Shown here in pieces: positions 8,028-16,589 of a stretch of 35,839 nt of DNA (position 1 is the stretch's first letter; every line of letters starts with the position of its first letter). A program made the translations under genes and the position numbers. The notes beneath the pieces are model-generated. The model saw nothing but the letters and a program-made list of their open reading frames with translations. It was not told where the DNA came from and did not search any database. The DNA comes from a bacterium HR08 (GTDB lineage Bacteria > Acidobacteriota > Blastocatellia > HR10). The DNA lies in contig BEHK01000010.1 of NCBI GenBank assembly GCA_002898775.1, forward strand, positions 1 through 35,839. Reading direction: 5' to 3'.

Positions 8028-9836
8028 TCATCGCGCCCGAGTGACGGCCTGGAGATCGAACGCCGTCGCCGTCCTCTCCACGACGACGAACTTCAAAGGA
8101 TGCCGATCGAGGATGTTCGCATGCCATCCTCGAACATACGGTTTGCGAAGGAAGCTCGCCACCGAGCTGTAAATGGGGATGATCGGCATATCCTCGAGCA
8201 GGACGTGCTCGGCGCGCGCCAAAAGCGCCATCCGCCGACGCGCATCCGGTTCAGCATTAGCCTGCTGGACAAGGCGATCGTAGTCCGGATTCCTCCATCC
8301 GGTGGGATTGTTCGGGCTCGTCGAGAGCATGGAATCGAGGAAGCTCGCCGGATCACTGAAATCGGCCGAGAAGCTCCGTCGCGCGAGGTCGAAGTCTCCA
8401 AGCCGCACGGTCTCCAGATAGACTTGCCACTCCTGAGCGATCAACTCGATGCGAATCTGGGGGAAGACGCGCCGCCACTCAGCCTGAAGCGCTTCGGCGA
8501 TCTGCGCATGCAGCGCGCCAGCGTTATAGAGATAGCGCAGGCGAAGGCCGCGTCCCTCCGGGTATCCGGCGGCGGCCAAGAGCCGCCGCGCTTGTTCCGG
8601 ATCATACGCCACGCCCTTCGGGCGCGGATAGAGGCCGTGGAAATCCGAAGGGGTGAACGCCCCCAAGGGCTGCTGTCCGGCCGCGAGCAATCGCCGACAG
8701 AGGCGCTCCCGATCAATAGCCAGCGCCAGCGCGCGCCGCACCCGCCCATCGTCCAGCGGTGGACGACGCACGTTCACCAGCAGGAAATAGCTCAGCAGAT
8801 ATGGTCCGGAGACGTAGTCTCGCGTCCGGCGTAAGAGGCGCAGCGCATAGGGAGGCAAGAGCCCGCTCACCAGGACGTCCACTTCACCCCCCTTGTAGAG
8901 ATTCAACAACGTCGTCGCCTCATCATAGGGATAGAAGATCACGCGCTCCAGTCGCACCCGCGCGGCATCCCAATAGAGAGGATTCTTCTCCAAGACAACG
9001 CGACGTCCCGGCGTGAACTCCACAAGTCGGAAGGGCCCATTGCTCACGATATGCTCCGGGCGCGTCCACGCGCGCCCATGCCGTTCGACGGCCTCGCGGG
9101 GGACCGGCCGATAGATACCGAGGCTGGTGAGCTTGAGGAAGAAGGCCGTGGGGACCTCCGTCTCCACCTCAAGCGTATGCTCATCGAGGGCGCGCACCCC
9201 GACGTCTTCGGCCCGCAACGATACGGCCTCCCACACGAAGCCCTCCAGGCGACGACGGAGCCGCTGAAGGCGAGGCTCGGCGTCTGACCCCTCGCCGCGT
9301 CGGATTCGATCCGCCTCCTCGGCCGTGAGCAGAAGATCGCGCCCGAATTCGTCCCGGAGGAATCGCCCGGTCCGCCGATCCCGAACCTTGAGCTTCCCCG
9401 TGTTATAGGCCTCAGCGTTCTTGATGTAGTAGAGCAGATAGGCATTGGGCGAGGCCGTCTCTGGCGCCAGGGCGCGACGCCAGGAGTACACGAAATCCCA
9501 AGCCGTCACCGGACGTCCAGTGCTCCATCGGGCCGCACGCCGCAGATGGAACCGAAACCGCATGGCGCGCGCGTCCACCTCCCACGCTTCGGCAACGGCC
9601 GGAATCGGTTCCAGCGTCACCGGGTCATATTCGGTCAGGCCCTCGAAGAGATTGATCAAAATCTGCTCCTCGACGCTCCCCGGGGCCCGATGCGGATCGA
9701 GCGACGCCGGATCGGCGCCGTTGCCCACGCGGAGGACGGCTTCCTCAGGCGGCTCGATCTTCCCGAAGTACGCGGCCGGAGGCGCACATGCGCTCAGCAG
9801 CAGCAACCCGACGGTTATAGACGCAAGCCGCTCCAT
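8028..9836 (-). CDS. oppA: Peptide-binding lipoprotein, OppA family (SBP family 5)
   Basis: From ATG 9836 the product is 602 residues and opens MERLASITVGLLLLSACAPP, a lipoprotein signal with the lipobox LSAC, so it should be lipid-anchored on Cys17. The SBP-family-5 signature follows (GADPASLDPHRAPGSVEEQI, NLFEGL, DWVYSWRRAL-like DFVYSWRRALAPETAS). About 60 residues between YNTGKLKVRD and VGVRALDEHTLEV (charged, RRTGRFLRDEFGRD onward) replace the short loop seen in typical OppA. It binds peptides and hands them to OppBC. The track start (TTG 9887) lies inside the -35 region of a good promoter, which supports the later ATG. No strong ribosome site is visible before it. Confidence 0.9.
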   Translation of the reverse strand: MERLASITVGLLLLSACAPPAAYFGKIEPPEEAVLRVGNGADPASLDPHRAPGSVEEQILINLFEGLTEYDPVTLEPIPAVAEAWEVDARAMRFRFHLRRAARWSTGRPVTAWDFVYSWRRALAPETASPNAYLLYYIKNAEAYNTGKLKVRDRRTGRFLRDEFGRDLLLTAEEADRIRRGEGSDAEPRLQRLRRRLEGFVWEAVSLRAEDVGVRALDEHTLEVETEVPTAFFLKLTSLGIYRPVPREAVERHGRAWTRPEHIVSNGPFRLVEFTPGRRVVLEKNPLYWDAARVRLERVIFYPYDEATTLLNLYKGGEVDVLVSGLLPPYALRLLRRTRDYVSGPYLLSYFLLVNVRRPPLDDGRVRRALALAIDRERLCRRLLAAGQQPLGAFTPSDFHGLYPRPKGVAYDPEQARRLLAAAGYPEGRGLRLRYLYNAGALHAQIAEALQAEWRRVFPQIRIELIAQEWQVYLETVRLGDFDLARRSFSADFSDPASFLDSMLSTSPNNPTGWRNPDYDRLVQQANAEPDARRRMALLARAEHVLLEDMPIIPIYSSVASFLRKPYVRGWHANILDRHPLKFVVVERTATAFDLQAVTRAR

Positions 9837-9858
9837 ACCTGGCGCCAAGGAGCAGTAA

Positions 9859-9887
9859 ACCTTATCACGCGCGGCAGAGCGGGACAA
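9859..9887 (-). promoter_or_regulatory. Sigma70-type promoter for oppABC
   Basis: On the minus strand TTGTCC is followed after 17 bp by TAAGGT, with TGA directly before it (extended -10). Predicted transcription begins about 15-20 nt before the oppA ATG. It diverges from the rpsO promoter about 35 bp away. Confidence 0.5.
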
Positions 9888-9921
9888 GAGCGCACGCCCC
9901 AGCTCATCCTCACTTTGTCGC

Positions 9922-9950
9922 TTTACTTCCGGTCGGTTCTGTGCTAGCCT
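9922..9950 (+). promoter_or_regulatory. Sigma70-type promoter for rpsO-pnp
   Basis: TTTACT and TAGCCT are separated by 17 bp, and TGC immediately precedes the -10 hexamer (extended -10). It lies about 50 nt upstream of the rpsO GTG and is the only good match in this divergent intergenic region on the plus strand. Confidence 0.45.
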
Positions 9951-10004
9951 AATCTAACTTGAAGAGGAAGAAAAACTTGAGTGCGAGGGAGGCACGCATC
10001 GCCT

Positions 10005-10274
10005 GTGGCGTTGACGAAAGAGGTCAAACGCGAGTTGATCGAAAAGTTTCGGGTGCACGAGAACGATACGGGATCGCCGGAGGTGCAGGTGGCGATCCTG
10101 ACGTATCGCATTGCGCAACTGACGGAGCACTTCAAGACGCACAAGAAAGACTATCACTCGCGCCGGGGCTTACTGAAGCTGGTGAGCAAGCGTCGCCGAC
10201 TTCTGGAGTACCTGAAGCGGACCGACAGTCGGCGGTACTACCAGCTCATTGACCGGCTCGGGTTGAGAAAGTGA
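10005..10274 (+). CDS. rpsO: 30S ribosomal protein S15
   Basis: Starting at GTG 10005 the product is 89 residues, exactly the usual S15 length, and reads [15 protein letters not shown]. It carries the family blocks [38 protein letters not shown] and [21 protein letters not shown]15 binds the central domain of 16S rRNA early in 30S assembly. The ORF-track start 24 nt upstream would add residues absent from the family. The GGGAGG upstream of the GTG is 12 nt away, a long spacing. The gene is followed by pnp, the classic rpsO-pnp order. Confidence 0.95.
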   Translation: MALTKEVKRELIEKFRVHENDTGSPEVQVAILTYRIAQLTEHFKTHKKDYHSRRGLLKLVSKRRRLLEYLKRTDSRRYYQLIDRLGLRK

Positions 10275-10324
10275 CTTGACGCGACGACGGGACGACCACG
10301 CTCGCCAAGAGGCGGACGTTCGAT

Positions 10325-10363
10325 GCGATCCGGGCCGGAGGGTCGTGCGACCTCGCGGATCGC
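10325..10363 (+). other. Nested stem-loop downstream of rpsO
   Basis: GCGATCC (10325-10331) pairs perfectly with GGATCGC (10357-10363). Inside it, GAGGGTC and GACCTC pair with one bulge around a GTGC loop. It is followed by a G-run, not a T-run, so it does not look like a simple intrinsic terminator. It may be an RNA processing or stability element. Confidence 0.45.
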
Positions 10364-10440
10364 GGGGGGGGCTTTGTGGTGATCCCTTCGCCTCAACAGA
10401 CGGTGTGGTCTTCCCAATACAGATTAGGCCATATGGGGTG

Positions 10441-10476
10441 AGCTCCTACCTCTCCTGTGGAGAGCGGGCCGGAGCT
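10441..10476 (+). other. Two-tier hairpin in the pnp leader
   Basis: AGCTCC (10441-10446) pairs with GGAGCT (10471-10476), and inside it CTCTCC (10450-10455) pairs with GGAGAG (10459-10464) around a TGT loop. It ends 38 nt before the pnp ATG. In enterobacteria the rpsO-pnp leader contains a hairpin cut by RNase III, after which PNPase represses its own expression. By position this is the best candidate for an equivalent element, but that role is inferred. Confidence 0.5.
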
Positions 10477-10514
10477 GACCTGATTCTTTCCCAGTCGAGA
10501 GACTACGAACGACC

Positions 10515-12674
10515 ATGAGGAAGACAGTGTTAAGCGATTCCATTGAGATTGGCGGAAAGCGCATCACGCTGGAGACGGGACGGATTGCTCGACAGGCGGA
10601 TGGAGCGGTGCTCATTCGCTTGGGGGATACGATCGTGCTCGTGACGGCTGTGGCCGAGAAGGAGCCGCGCGAGGGGGTGGATTTCCTTCCCCTCACGGTG
10701 GACTATCGCGAGAACAACTACGCGGCCGGGCGCATCCCCGGGAACTACTATCGCCGGGAGGGGCGACCGACCGAGAAGGAGGTCCTCACCAGCCGCCTGA
10801 TTGATCGGCCCTTGCGGCCGCTCTTCCCCGAAGGGTATCGGTGTGAGACGCAGATCATCGCGCTGGTCGTCTCCGCCGATACGGACTATGATCCCGATAT
10901 TCTGGGGATCACGGGGGCATCGGCCGCGCTCTACCTCTCGGACATCCCCTTCTTCGAGCCGGTCGGAGGCGTCCGCGTCGGCTTGATTGACAACCACTAC
11001 GTCCTGAACCCCACCTATGAGCAGACGCGGCAATCGCGGTTGAATCTCGTCGTCGCCGGAACGGAAGAGGCCATCGTGATGGTCGAGTGTGGCGCGAAGG
11101 AAGTGCCGGAGGAGGTCATCGTCGAAGCGCTCGTCTTCGCCCATTCGGAGATCAAGAAGCTGTGCGCGTGGCAGAAGGCGCTCGGCGAGAAGCTGGGGGT
11201 GCGCAAGCGTGAGGTCACCCCTCCGGCGCTGGATGAGGAGGTCGTGCGCGCGGTGGAAGCGACCTGGGGAGCGGAGCTGCGTCAGGCTCTGGACGTCACG
11301 AACAAGACCAAGCGGGAGAGCCAGGAGGCTCTGGATCAGCTCCGACAGCGCCTCCTGGAGGCGACGCCCGAAGAGCAGCGCGAGATGGCGGCGCGGGCGT
11401 TCGAGTTCCTGCGCGAGCGCTTCTTCCGCGAGGACATCCTCATTCACCGCCGCCGCCCCGATGGACGGCGGTTCACGGAGATCCGCCCGATCGAATGCGC
11501 AGTGGGGTTGCTCCCGCGCACGCACGGCAGCGCGCTCTTCACCCGCGGGGAGACGCAAGCGCTGGTGACGACGACGCTGGGCACACGGGAGGACATTCAG
11601 TACCTGGACAGCCTGGAATTTGGCGAGATCGAGCGGCGCTTCATGCTCAACTATAACTTCCCGCCGTTCTGCGTGGGTGAGGTGGCGCGCCTGGGTGCGC
11701 CGAGCCGGCGCGAGATCGGGCATGGGGCGCTGGCCCACCGCGCGCTGGAGCCGGTCTTGCCCTCGGAGGATGCCTGGCCTTACATCATCCGCGTCGTCTC
11801 GGAGATCACCGAATCCAACGGCTCTTCCTCGATGGCGACCGTCTGCGGCGGAAGCCTCTCCCTCATGGACGCGGGCGTGCCGATCAAAGCGCACGTGGCG
11901 GGCATCGCCATGGGCTTGGTCATGGAAGACGACAAGTACGCGATCCTGACCGACATCGCGGGAGCGGAGGACCATTACGGGGACATGGACTTCAAGGTCG
12001 CGGGCACGCGCGAGGGGATCACGGCCTTGCAGATGGACATCAAGATCAAGGGCGTGGATGCGGAGATCCTCTCGCAGGCGCTGGAACAGGCCAGAGAAGC
12101 GCGCATGGTGATCCTGGACAAGATGGAGCAGACGATCGCTCAGCCGCGACCGGACATCAGTCCGTATGCCCCGCGCATCTTCACCATGCAGATCCCGCCG
12201 GAGAAAGTGCGCGACGTGATCGGCCCCGGCGGGAAGGTCATCCGCAGCATTGTGGACAAGACCGGGTGCAAGATCGACATCCTCGACGATGGGCGCGTGC
12301 ACATCGCCTCGATGAACAAAGAGGCGGCCGACCAGGCCATGCAGCTCATCCGCGAGCTGACGATGGAGATCGAAGTCGGCAAGACCTATGTGGGCCGCGT
12401 CTCTCGCTTGACGGAATTCGGCGCGTTTGTCGAGATCGTGCCGGGGACGGAAGCGCTCCTGCACATCTCGGAAGTCGCCCCGCATCGGGTGCGGGACATT
12501 CGCGAGGTGCTCAAGGAAGGGGATGTCATCAAGGTCAAGTGCATCGCCAACGATGGCATGGGGCGCATCCGGCTGAGCCGCAAGGCGCTGCTCATGGAGC
12601 AGGATCGCTCGACGCGCAGGCGCTCGGACGACCGATCCCGGGCGGAGGATCGTTCCCGTCGGCCTCGACGATGA
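10515..12674 (+). CDS. pnp: Polyribonucleotide nucleotidyltransferase (PNPase)
   Basis: The 719-residue product is full-length PNPase. Two RNase PH domains flank a helical linker; the first has IPGNYYRREGRPTEKEVLTS and LIDRPLRPLFPEGY, the second RGETQALVTTTLGT and MDFKVAGTREGITALQMDIK. A KH domain follows near residue 560 (IPPEKVRDVIGPGGKVIRSI), then an S1 domain near residue 625 (GRVSRLTEFGAFVEI). An Arg/Ser-rich tail (RSTRRRSDDRSRAEDRSRR) closes it. The enzyme degrades RNA 3'-5' with phosphate and can add tails. It follows rpsO after 240 nt containing two hairpins, and the DUF3108 gene begins 21 nt downstream. Only a weak GAGAG ribosome site is seen. Confidence 0.97.
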   Translation: MRKTVLSDSIEIGGKRITLETGRIARQADGAVLIRLGDTIVLVTAVAEKEPREGVDFLPLTVDYRENNYAAGRIPGNYYRREGRPTEKEVLTSRLIDRPLRPLFPEGYRCETQIIALVVSADTDYDPDILGITGASAALYLSDIPFFEPVGGVRVGLIDNHYVLNPTYEQTRQSRLNLVVAGTEEAIVMVECGAKEVPEEVIVEALVFAHSEIKKLCAWQKALGEKLGVRKREVTPPALDEEVVRAVEATWGAELRQALDVTNKTKRESQEALDQLRQRLLEATPEEQREMAARAFEFLRERFFREDILIHRRRPDGRRFTEIRPIECAVGLLPRTHGSALFTRGETQALVTTTLGTREDIQYLDSLEFGEIERRFMLNYNFPPFCVGEVARLGAPSRREIGHGALAHRALEPVLPSEDAWPYIIRVVSEITESNGSSSMATVCGGSLSLMDAGVPIKAHVAGIAMGLVMEDDKYAILTDIAGAEDHYGDMDFKVAGTREGITALQMDIKIKGVDAEILSQALEQAREARMVILDKMEQTIAQPRPDISPYAPRIFTMQIPPEKVRDVIGPGGKVIRSIVDKTGCKIDILDDGRVHIASMNKEAADQAMQLIRELTMEIEVGKTYVGRVSRLTEFGAFVEIVPGTEALLHISEVAPHRVRDIREVLKEGDVIKVKCIANDGMGRIRLSRKALLMEQDRSTRRRSDDRSRAEDRSRRPRR

Positions 12675-12695
12675 CGATCGCCAGGGAGTGAGCGC

Positions 12696-13517
12696 ATGAG
12701 ATCGCGCGCGCAGAGGAGGGTGACCGGCCTGACCCTCGCAATAGGTGCTCTGGCGTTGGTGATGGTCCCCTCCTCTGGAGGACGTCCCCGCGCGGGCGAC
12801 TTCTCTGCCCCTATCGGCGAGCGCCTGACGTACGCGATCTCATGGGCATCGTATCTGGTCGCCGGAGAGATGACGCTGGCGGTGAAAGCGCGCGGGCGTT
12901 TCTTCGATCGCCCGGGCGTGCATCTCGAATTACGGGCTTCCACCATTGGCCCGGTGCGGGCATGGGTGAAGGCACTCGATGAACACTGGGCTTCTTATGT
13001 GGACCCGGAGACGTGGCTCCCCTATCGGGTGGAACTCTCTCGGCGAGAGGGCGATCGGCGCACGGACCTCACGATCGCGCTCGACCATCGGCGAGGAATC
13101 GCCCGCTTGAGCACAGGACGCACGATCCCGATCTCGCCGGAGACGCGGGATGTCGTCGCCTTCCTCTACCACCTGCGCGCGCTTCCACTGGAGCCGGGGG
13201 ATCGCTACCACGGCTCTCTCCTGAGTGAGAGGCGGCGCATCCGCGTTCGCGCAGATGTCGGCTCGCGCGCCTCGGTGGACACGCGCGCCGGACGCTTTGA
13301 GGCGATCGAGATCGTGCTGCGCGTCGAAGACGGCGGGAGGCGAGCGGCCGATGCCCGACGCCTTCGCCTGTGGCTCTCCGCCGATGAGCGACGCGTGCCC
13401 GTACTGATCACCGCCCAGGAAGCGCTCGGAGAGATTCGCGCTGAGCTGGTCGAGCTGGCGACGGGAGCGACCGCGGGCCGCCGGCCGCACGTTTCGCCTC
13501 GGAGCGATCGCGAATGA
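12696..13517 (+). CDS. Exported DUF3108 domain protein
   Basis: The 273-residue protein starts with a signal-like segment (TGLTLAIGALALVMVPSSGG). It then shows the DUF3108 pattern: PIGERLTYAISWASYLVAGE near the N-terminus, ARGRFFDRPGVHLELRA, YVDPETWLPYRVEL, DVVAFLYHLRALPLEPGD and later RRLRLWLSADERRVPVLI. DUF3108 proteins are periplasmic beta-rich proteins of uncertain role in the LolA-like fold space. Its stop overlaps the pyrR start (ATGA), so it is coupled to the pyrimidine genes, and pnp ends 21 nt upstream. No ligand-specific motif is visible, and I assign no function. Confidence 0.75.
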   Translation: MRSRAQRRVTGLTLAIGALALVMVPSSGGRPRAGDFSAPIGERLTYAISWASYLVAGEMTLAVKARGRFFDRPGVHLELRASTIGPVRAWVKALDEHWASYVDPETWLPYRVELSRREGDRRTDLTIALDHRRGIARLSTGRTIPISPETRDVVAFLYHLRALPLEPGDRYHGSLLSERRRIRVRADVGSRASVDTRAGRFEAIEIVLRVEDGGRRAADARRLRLWLSADERRVPVLITAQEALGEIRAELVELATGATAGRRPHVSPRSDRE

Positions 13518-14059
13518 ACGCGCGAGAGAAAGCGCTCGTGATGACGGCGGAGGAGATCGAGCAGGCGCTCGAACGAGTGGCCGCGGAGATCGCCGCATCG
13601 GAGCCCGCGACCGACAAGCTGATGCTCGTCGGCATCCGCACGCGAGGGGTGCCACTGGCCCGCCGCTTGGCGGAGATCCTCAAGCGACGGTACGGGCGAG
13701 ATCTCCCGGTCGGCATCCTGGACATCACCTTCTACCGGGACGATTTGAGTCGGATCGCGCCCAATCCCGTGGTGAAGACGAGCGAACTGCCACACGACAT
13801 CACCGGTCGCGTGATCATCCTCGTGGACGACGTGCTCTACACGGGCCGCACGATTCGCGCAGCGCTCGATCACCTTGTGGACTACGGGCGACCGGATCGC
13901 GTGCGACTGGCCGTGCTCGTGGATCGCGGCCATCGTGAGCTGCCCATTCAAGCCGATTACGTCGGACGGGCGATCCCGACCGAGCGGAACGAGATCGTCA
14001 AGGTCATGTTGCGCGAGGTGGACGGCGAGGATCGAGTCCTTCTCCTGGAGAAGGAGTGA
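13514..14059 (+). CDS. pyrR: PyrR: pyrimidine operon regulator / uracil phosphoribosyltransferase
   Basis: The 181-residue protein has the typical PyrR length. It shows the early [15 protein letters not shown] block, DITFYRDDL, the PRPP-binding loop [20 protein letters not shown], and [18 protein letters not shown] near the C-terminus. PyrR proteins bind pyr mRNA in response to UMP or UTP in many bacteria and can convert uracil plus PRPP to UMP. The ATG overlaps the stop of the DUF3108 gene and pyrB starts 4 nt downstream. I see no clear PyrR-type anti-terminator/terminator pair in the short leader, so any attenuation would have to act elsewhere or translationally. Confidence 0.94.
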   Translation: MNAREKALVMTAEEIEQALERVAAEIAASEPATDKLMLVGIRTRGVPLARRLAEILKRRYGRDLPVGILDITFYRDDLSRIAPNPVVKTSELPHDITGRVIILVDDVLYTGRTIRAALDHLVDYGRPDRVRLAVLVDRGHRELPIQADYVGRAIPTERNEIVKVMLREVDGEDRVLLLEKE

Positions 14060-14063
14060 GCCG

Positions 14064-15071
14064 ATGACGCGTGACTTCGAGGGAGAACGGCGCGACCTCT
14101 CCGCGCGCGCGGAGTTCTCCACCGCACATCCGCGCGCGCGCCTCAAGCGAAAGGACCTGCTTGGCATTCGCGATCTCGATCCCGAAGAGATTCGACTGAT
14201 TTTGGATACGGCTGAGGCGTTCAAGCAGGTCTCCGAGCGTGAGATCAAGAAGGTTCCCACGCTGCGCGGGCGGACGGTCGTGAATCTCTTCTTCGAACCC
14301 TCGACGCGCACGCGCACGAGTTTCGAGCTGGCGGCCAAGCGCCTCTCGGCAGATACGCTCAACATCGCCACCACGACGAGCAGCCTGATGAAAGGAGAGA
14401 CGCTACTGGACACGGTGCGGACCTTACAGGCGATGGCCGTGGATGCGCTCGTCGTGCGCCACTCGATGGCCGGCGTCCCGCATCAACTGGCGCGGCAGCT
14501 TCCCATCCCGGTCATCAATGCGGGCGATGGGGCGCACGAACATCCCACGCAAGCGCTCCTGGACGCCTTCACGATCCGCGAGCGCAAAGGGCGAATCGCC
14601 GGATTGAAGGTCGCCATCATCGGCGATCTCCTGCACAGCCGCGTCGCGCGCTCGAACATCTACCTGCTGACCAAGCTCGGGGCGAGCGTGTGGGTGAGCG
14701 GTCCGCAGACGCTCGTCCCGCCGTATTACGAACAGCTGGTTCCCGACGGCCTCTTCGTCACGCCGAGGATCGAAGAAGCGCTCGAGGGTGCCGACGTCGT
14801 CATGGCGTTGCGCCTTCAGCTCGAACGGCAGCAGGAATGCTTCTTCCCCTCCCTCAAGGAATATGCCCTCCGTTTCGGTCTCACGCGCGAGCGGTTGCGT
14901 TGGGCGAAGGAAGAGGCCATCATTCTCCATCCCGGGCCGATGAATCGCGGGATTGAGATCGCTTCCGATGTCGCTGATGGCCCCCAGGCGCTCATTCTCG
15001 ATCAGGTCGCTAACGGCATCGCCGTGCGCATGGCCGTCCTTTACCTCCTCATGGGCGGATCGTCGGCCTGA
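14064..15071 (+). CDS. pyrB: Aspartate carbamoyltransferase catalytic subunit
   Basis: ATG 14064 has AAGGAG 7 nt upstream and follows pyrR by 4 nt, so the ORF-track start inside pyrR is rejected. The 335-residue product has a non-conserved N-terminal extension of about 25 residues. ATCase blocks follow: [19 protein letters not shown] (carbamoyl-phosphate site), [25 protein letters not shown]-like [16 protein letters not shown] and [13 protein letters not shown]. It condenses carbamoyl phosphate with aspartate in the first committed step of pyrimidine synthesis. pyrC, which often follows pyrB, is not here. The next gene is glcD after 117 nt and a candidate promoter. Confidence 0.95.
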   Translation: MTRDFEGERRDLSARAEFSTAHPRARLKRKDLLGIRDLDPEEIRLILDTAEAFKQVSEREIKKVPTLRGRTVVNLFFEPSTRTRTSFELAAKRLSADTLNIATTTSSLMKGETLLDTVRTLQAMAVDALVVRHSMAGVPHQLARQLPIPVINAGDGAHEHPTQALLDAFTIRERKGRIAGLKVAIIGDLLHSRVARSNIYLLTKLGASVWVSGPQTLVPPYYEQLVPDGLFVTPRIEEALEGADVVMALRLQLERQQECFFPSLKEYALRFGLTRERLRWAKEEAIILHPGPMNRGIEIASDVADGPQALILDQVANGIAVRMAVLYLLMGGSSA

Positions 15072-15092
15072 CGCATCTGATGCCGCCTCCGC

Positions 15093-15121
15093 TTGGCCAG
15101 CCCTTCGTTCTGCGCTATGCT
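15093..15121 (+). promoter_or_regulatory. Candidate promoter for the glcDEF operon
   Basis: TTGGCC and TATGCT are separated by 17 bp, each matching four of six consensus positions. It lies in the 117-nt pyrB-glcD gap, about 65 nt before the glcD ATG, so glcDEF can probably be expressed apart from pyrRB. Confidence 0.45.
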
Positions 15122-15188
15122 GAATGTTTCGCGCCCCGGCCGCGTGGTTCGGGAGAACCGAGGAAGCATCGTGGGGAGGAACCCGGCG

Positions 15189-16583
15189 ATGATGTCGTGG
15201 ATCGCGGAGCTGAAGGCGATCCTCGGGGATGAGGACGTGATCGCCGATCCCGAGCGGCTCCTCGCGTACGAATGCGATGGGCTGAGCCTCCACAAGCATC
15301 TGCCGTCGGCCGTCATCTTCCCGGAATCCGCCGAGGAGGTCGCGCGCGCGGTCAAGGTGCTGGCGCGGCATCGCGTTCCCTTTCTCGCCCGAGGGGCGGG
15401 CACGGGATTGAGCGGAGGCGCCGTCGCCGTCCAGGGAGGAGTGATCTTCGAGCTCGCCCGGATGAATCGCATCTTGGCGATCGACTATGAGAATCAGCTG
15501 GCCGTCGTGGAGCCGGGGGTGATCAATCTCGCGCTCACGCGCGCCGTGGCCGAGGCCGGGTATTTCTATGCTCCCGATCCCTCCAGCCAGATGGCGTGCA
15601 CGCTGGGCGGGAACGTGGCGGAGAACGCCGGCGGCCCGCATTGCTTGAAATACGGCATGACCGGGCATCACGTCCTGGGTCTGGAGGTCGTCCTCCCCGA
15701 TGGGACGATCGTGATGCTCGGGGGGCATGGTGCGGATGCGGTGGGGTATGATCTGCTCGGTCTCTTCATCGGTTCCGAAGGGACGTTCGGCATCGCGACG
15801 AAGATCACCGTTCGGCTGATGCGGCAGCCCCAAGCGGTGAAGACACTGCTCGCCGACTTCCTCAGCGTGGAGGACGCCAGCCGTGCCGTCTCCGCCATCA
15901 TCGCGGCGGGGATTTTGCCGTCGGCCCTGGAGATGATGGATCGCGCGACGATCGAGGCCGTCGAAGCCTCCGTGTATGCGGCGGGCTTGCCGACGGATGC
16001 GGCGGCCGTGCTGATCATCGAAGTGGACGGATTGGAGGCGAGCGTGGTATATGAAGTCGAACGCGTCGTCGAGATCTGCCGCGCCCATGGCGCGCGTCAG
16101 GTGGTCGTCGCTCGCGACGAGGCGGAGCGCGCGCGCCTCTGGGCCGGACGCAAAGGCGCCTTCGGCGCCCTGGGGCGCATCAGCCCGGACCTCATGGTCC
16201 AGGACGCCGTGATCCCCCGCAGCAAGCTCCCCGAAGTCCTGCCCGAGATCTATCGCATCGCCGCGCGCTACGGACTCCGCATGGCCAATGTCTTTCACGC
16301 CGGCGATGGCAACCTGCATCCCAACATCTGCTTCGATGGGCGGGATCCCGAAGAAGTGGAGCGCGTGAAAGCGGCCTGCCGCGAGATCATGGAACTCTGC
16401 GTGCGCGTCGGGGGGGCGCTCACCGGGGAGCACGGCATCGGCCTCGATAAGATCGCCTACATGCCCCTGGTCTTCACCGAAGACGATCTGGAGGCGATGG
16501 CGCGCGTGCGCGCCGTGTTCGATCCGGAGGGCTTGTGCAATCCCGGGAAGGTGCTGCCGGTGCGACGCTGCCGCGCGTTCTGA
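15189..16583 (+). CDS. glcD: Glycolate oxidase subunit GlcD (FAD-linked)
   Basis: From ATG 15189, with GGGGAGGA 9 nt upstream, the product is 464 residues, normal for GlcD. The ORF-track start (TTG 15093) falls in the -35 box and is rejected. The PCMH-type FAD domain shows FLARGAGTGLSGGAVAVQGG and GGNVAENAGGPHCLKYGMTG. The C-terminal cap domain shows HAGDGNLHPNICFDG and GALTGEHGIGLDK. It oxidises glycolate, and in some members D-lactate, with FAD, passing electrons through GlcE/GlcF to the membrane. glcE follows after 6 nt. A D-lactate dehydrogenase of the same family is possible, but the glcDEF triplet favours glycolate. Confidence 0.92.
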   Translation: MMSWIAELKAILGDEDVIADPERLLAYECDGLSLHKHLPSAVIFPESAEEVARAVKVLARHRVPFLARGAGTGLSGGAVAVQGGVIFELARMNRILAIDYENQLAVVEPGVINLALTRAVAEAGYFYAPDPSSQMACTLGGNVAENAGGPHCLKYGMTGHHVLGLEVVLPDGTIVMLGGHGADAVGYDLLGLFIGSEGTFGIATKITVRLMRQPQAVKTLLADFLSVEDASRAVSAIIAAGILPSALEMMDRATIEAVEASVYAAGLPTDAAAVLIIEVDGLEASVVYEVERVVEICRAHGARQVVVARDEAERARLWAGRKGAFGALGRISPDLMVQDAVIPRSKLPEVLPEIYRIAARYGLRMANVFHAGDGNLHPNICFDGRDPEEVERVKAACREIMELCVRVGGALTGEHGIGLDKIAYMPLVFTEDDLEAMARVRAVFDPEGLCNPGKVLPVRRCRAF

Positions 16584-16589
16584 GGGAAG

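Noticed and set aside
10530-12485. 651-residue minus-strand ORF opposite pnp
   Set aside because: It is an antisense shadow of a fully conserved PNPase gene.
14424-16433. 669-residue minus-strand ORF opposite pyrB/glcD
   Set aside because: It spans two real genes and their promoter gap. Long antisense frames are expected at this base composition.
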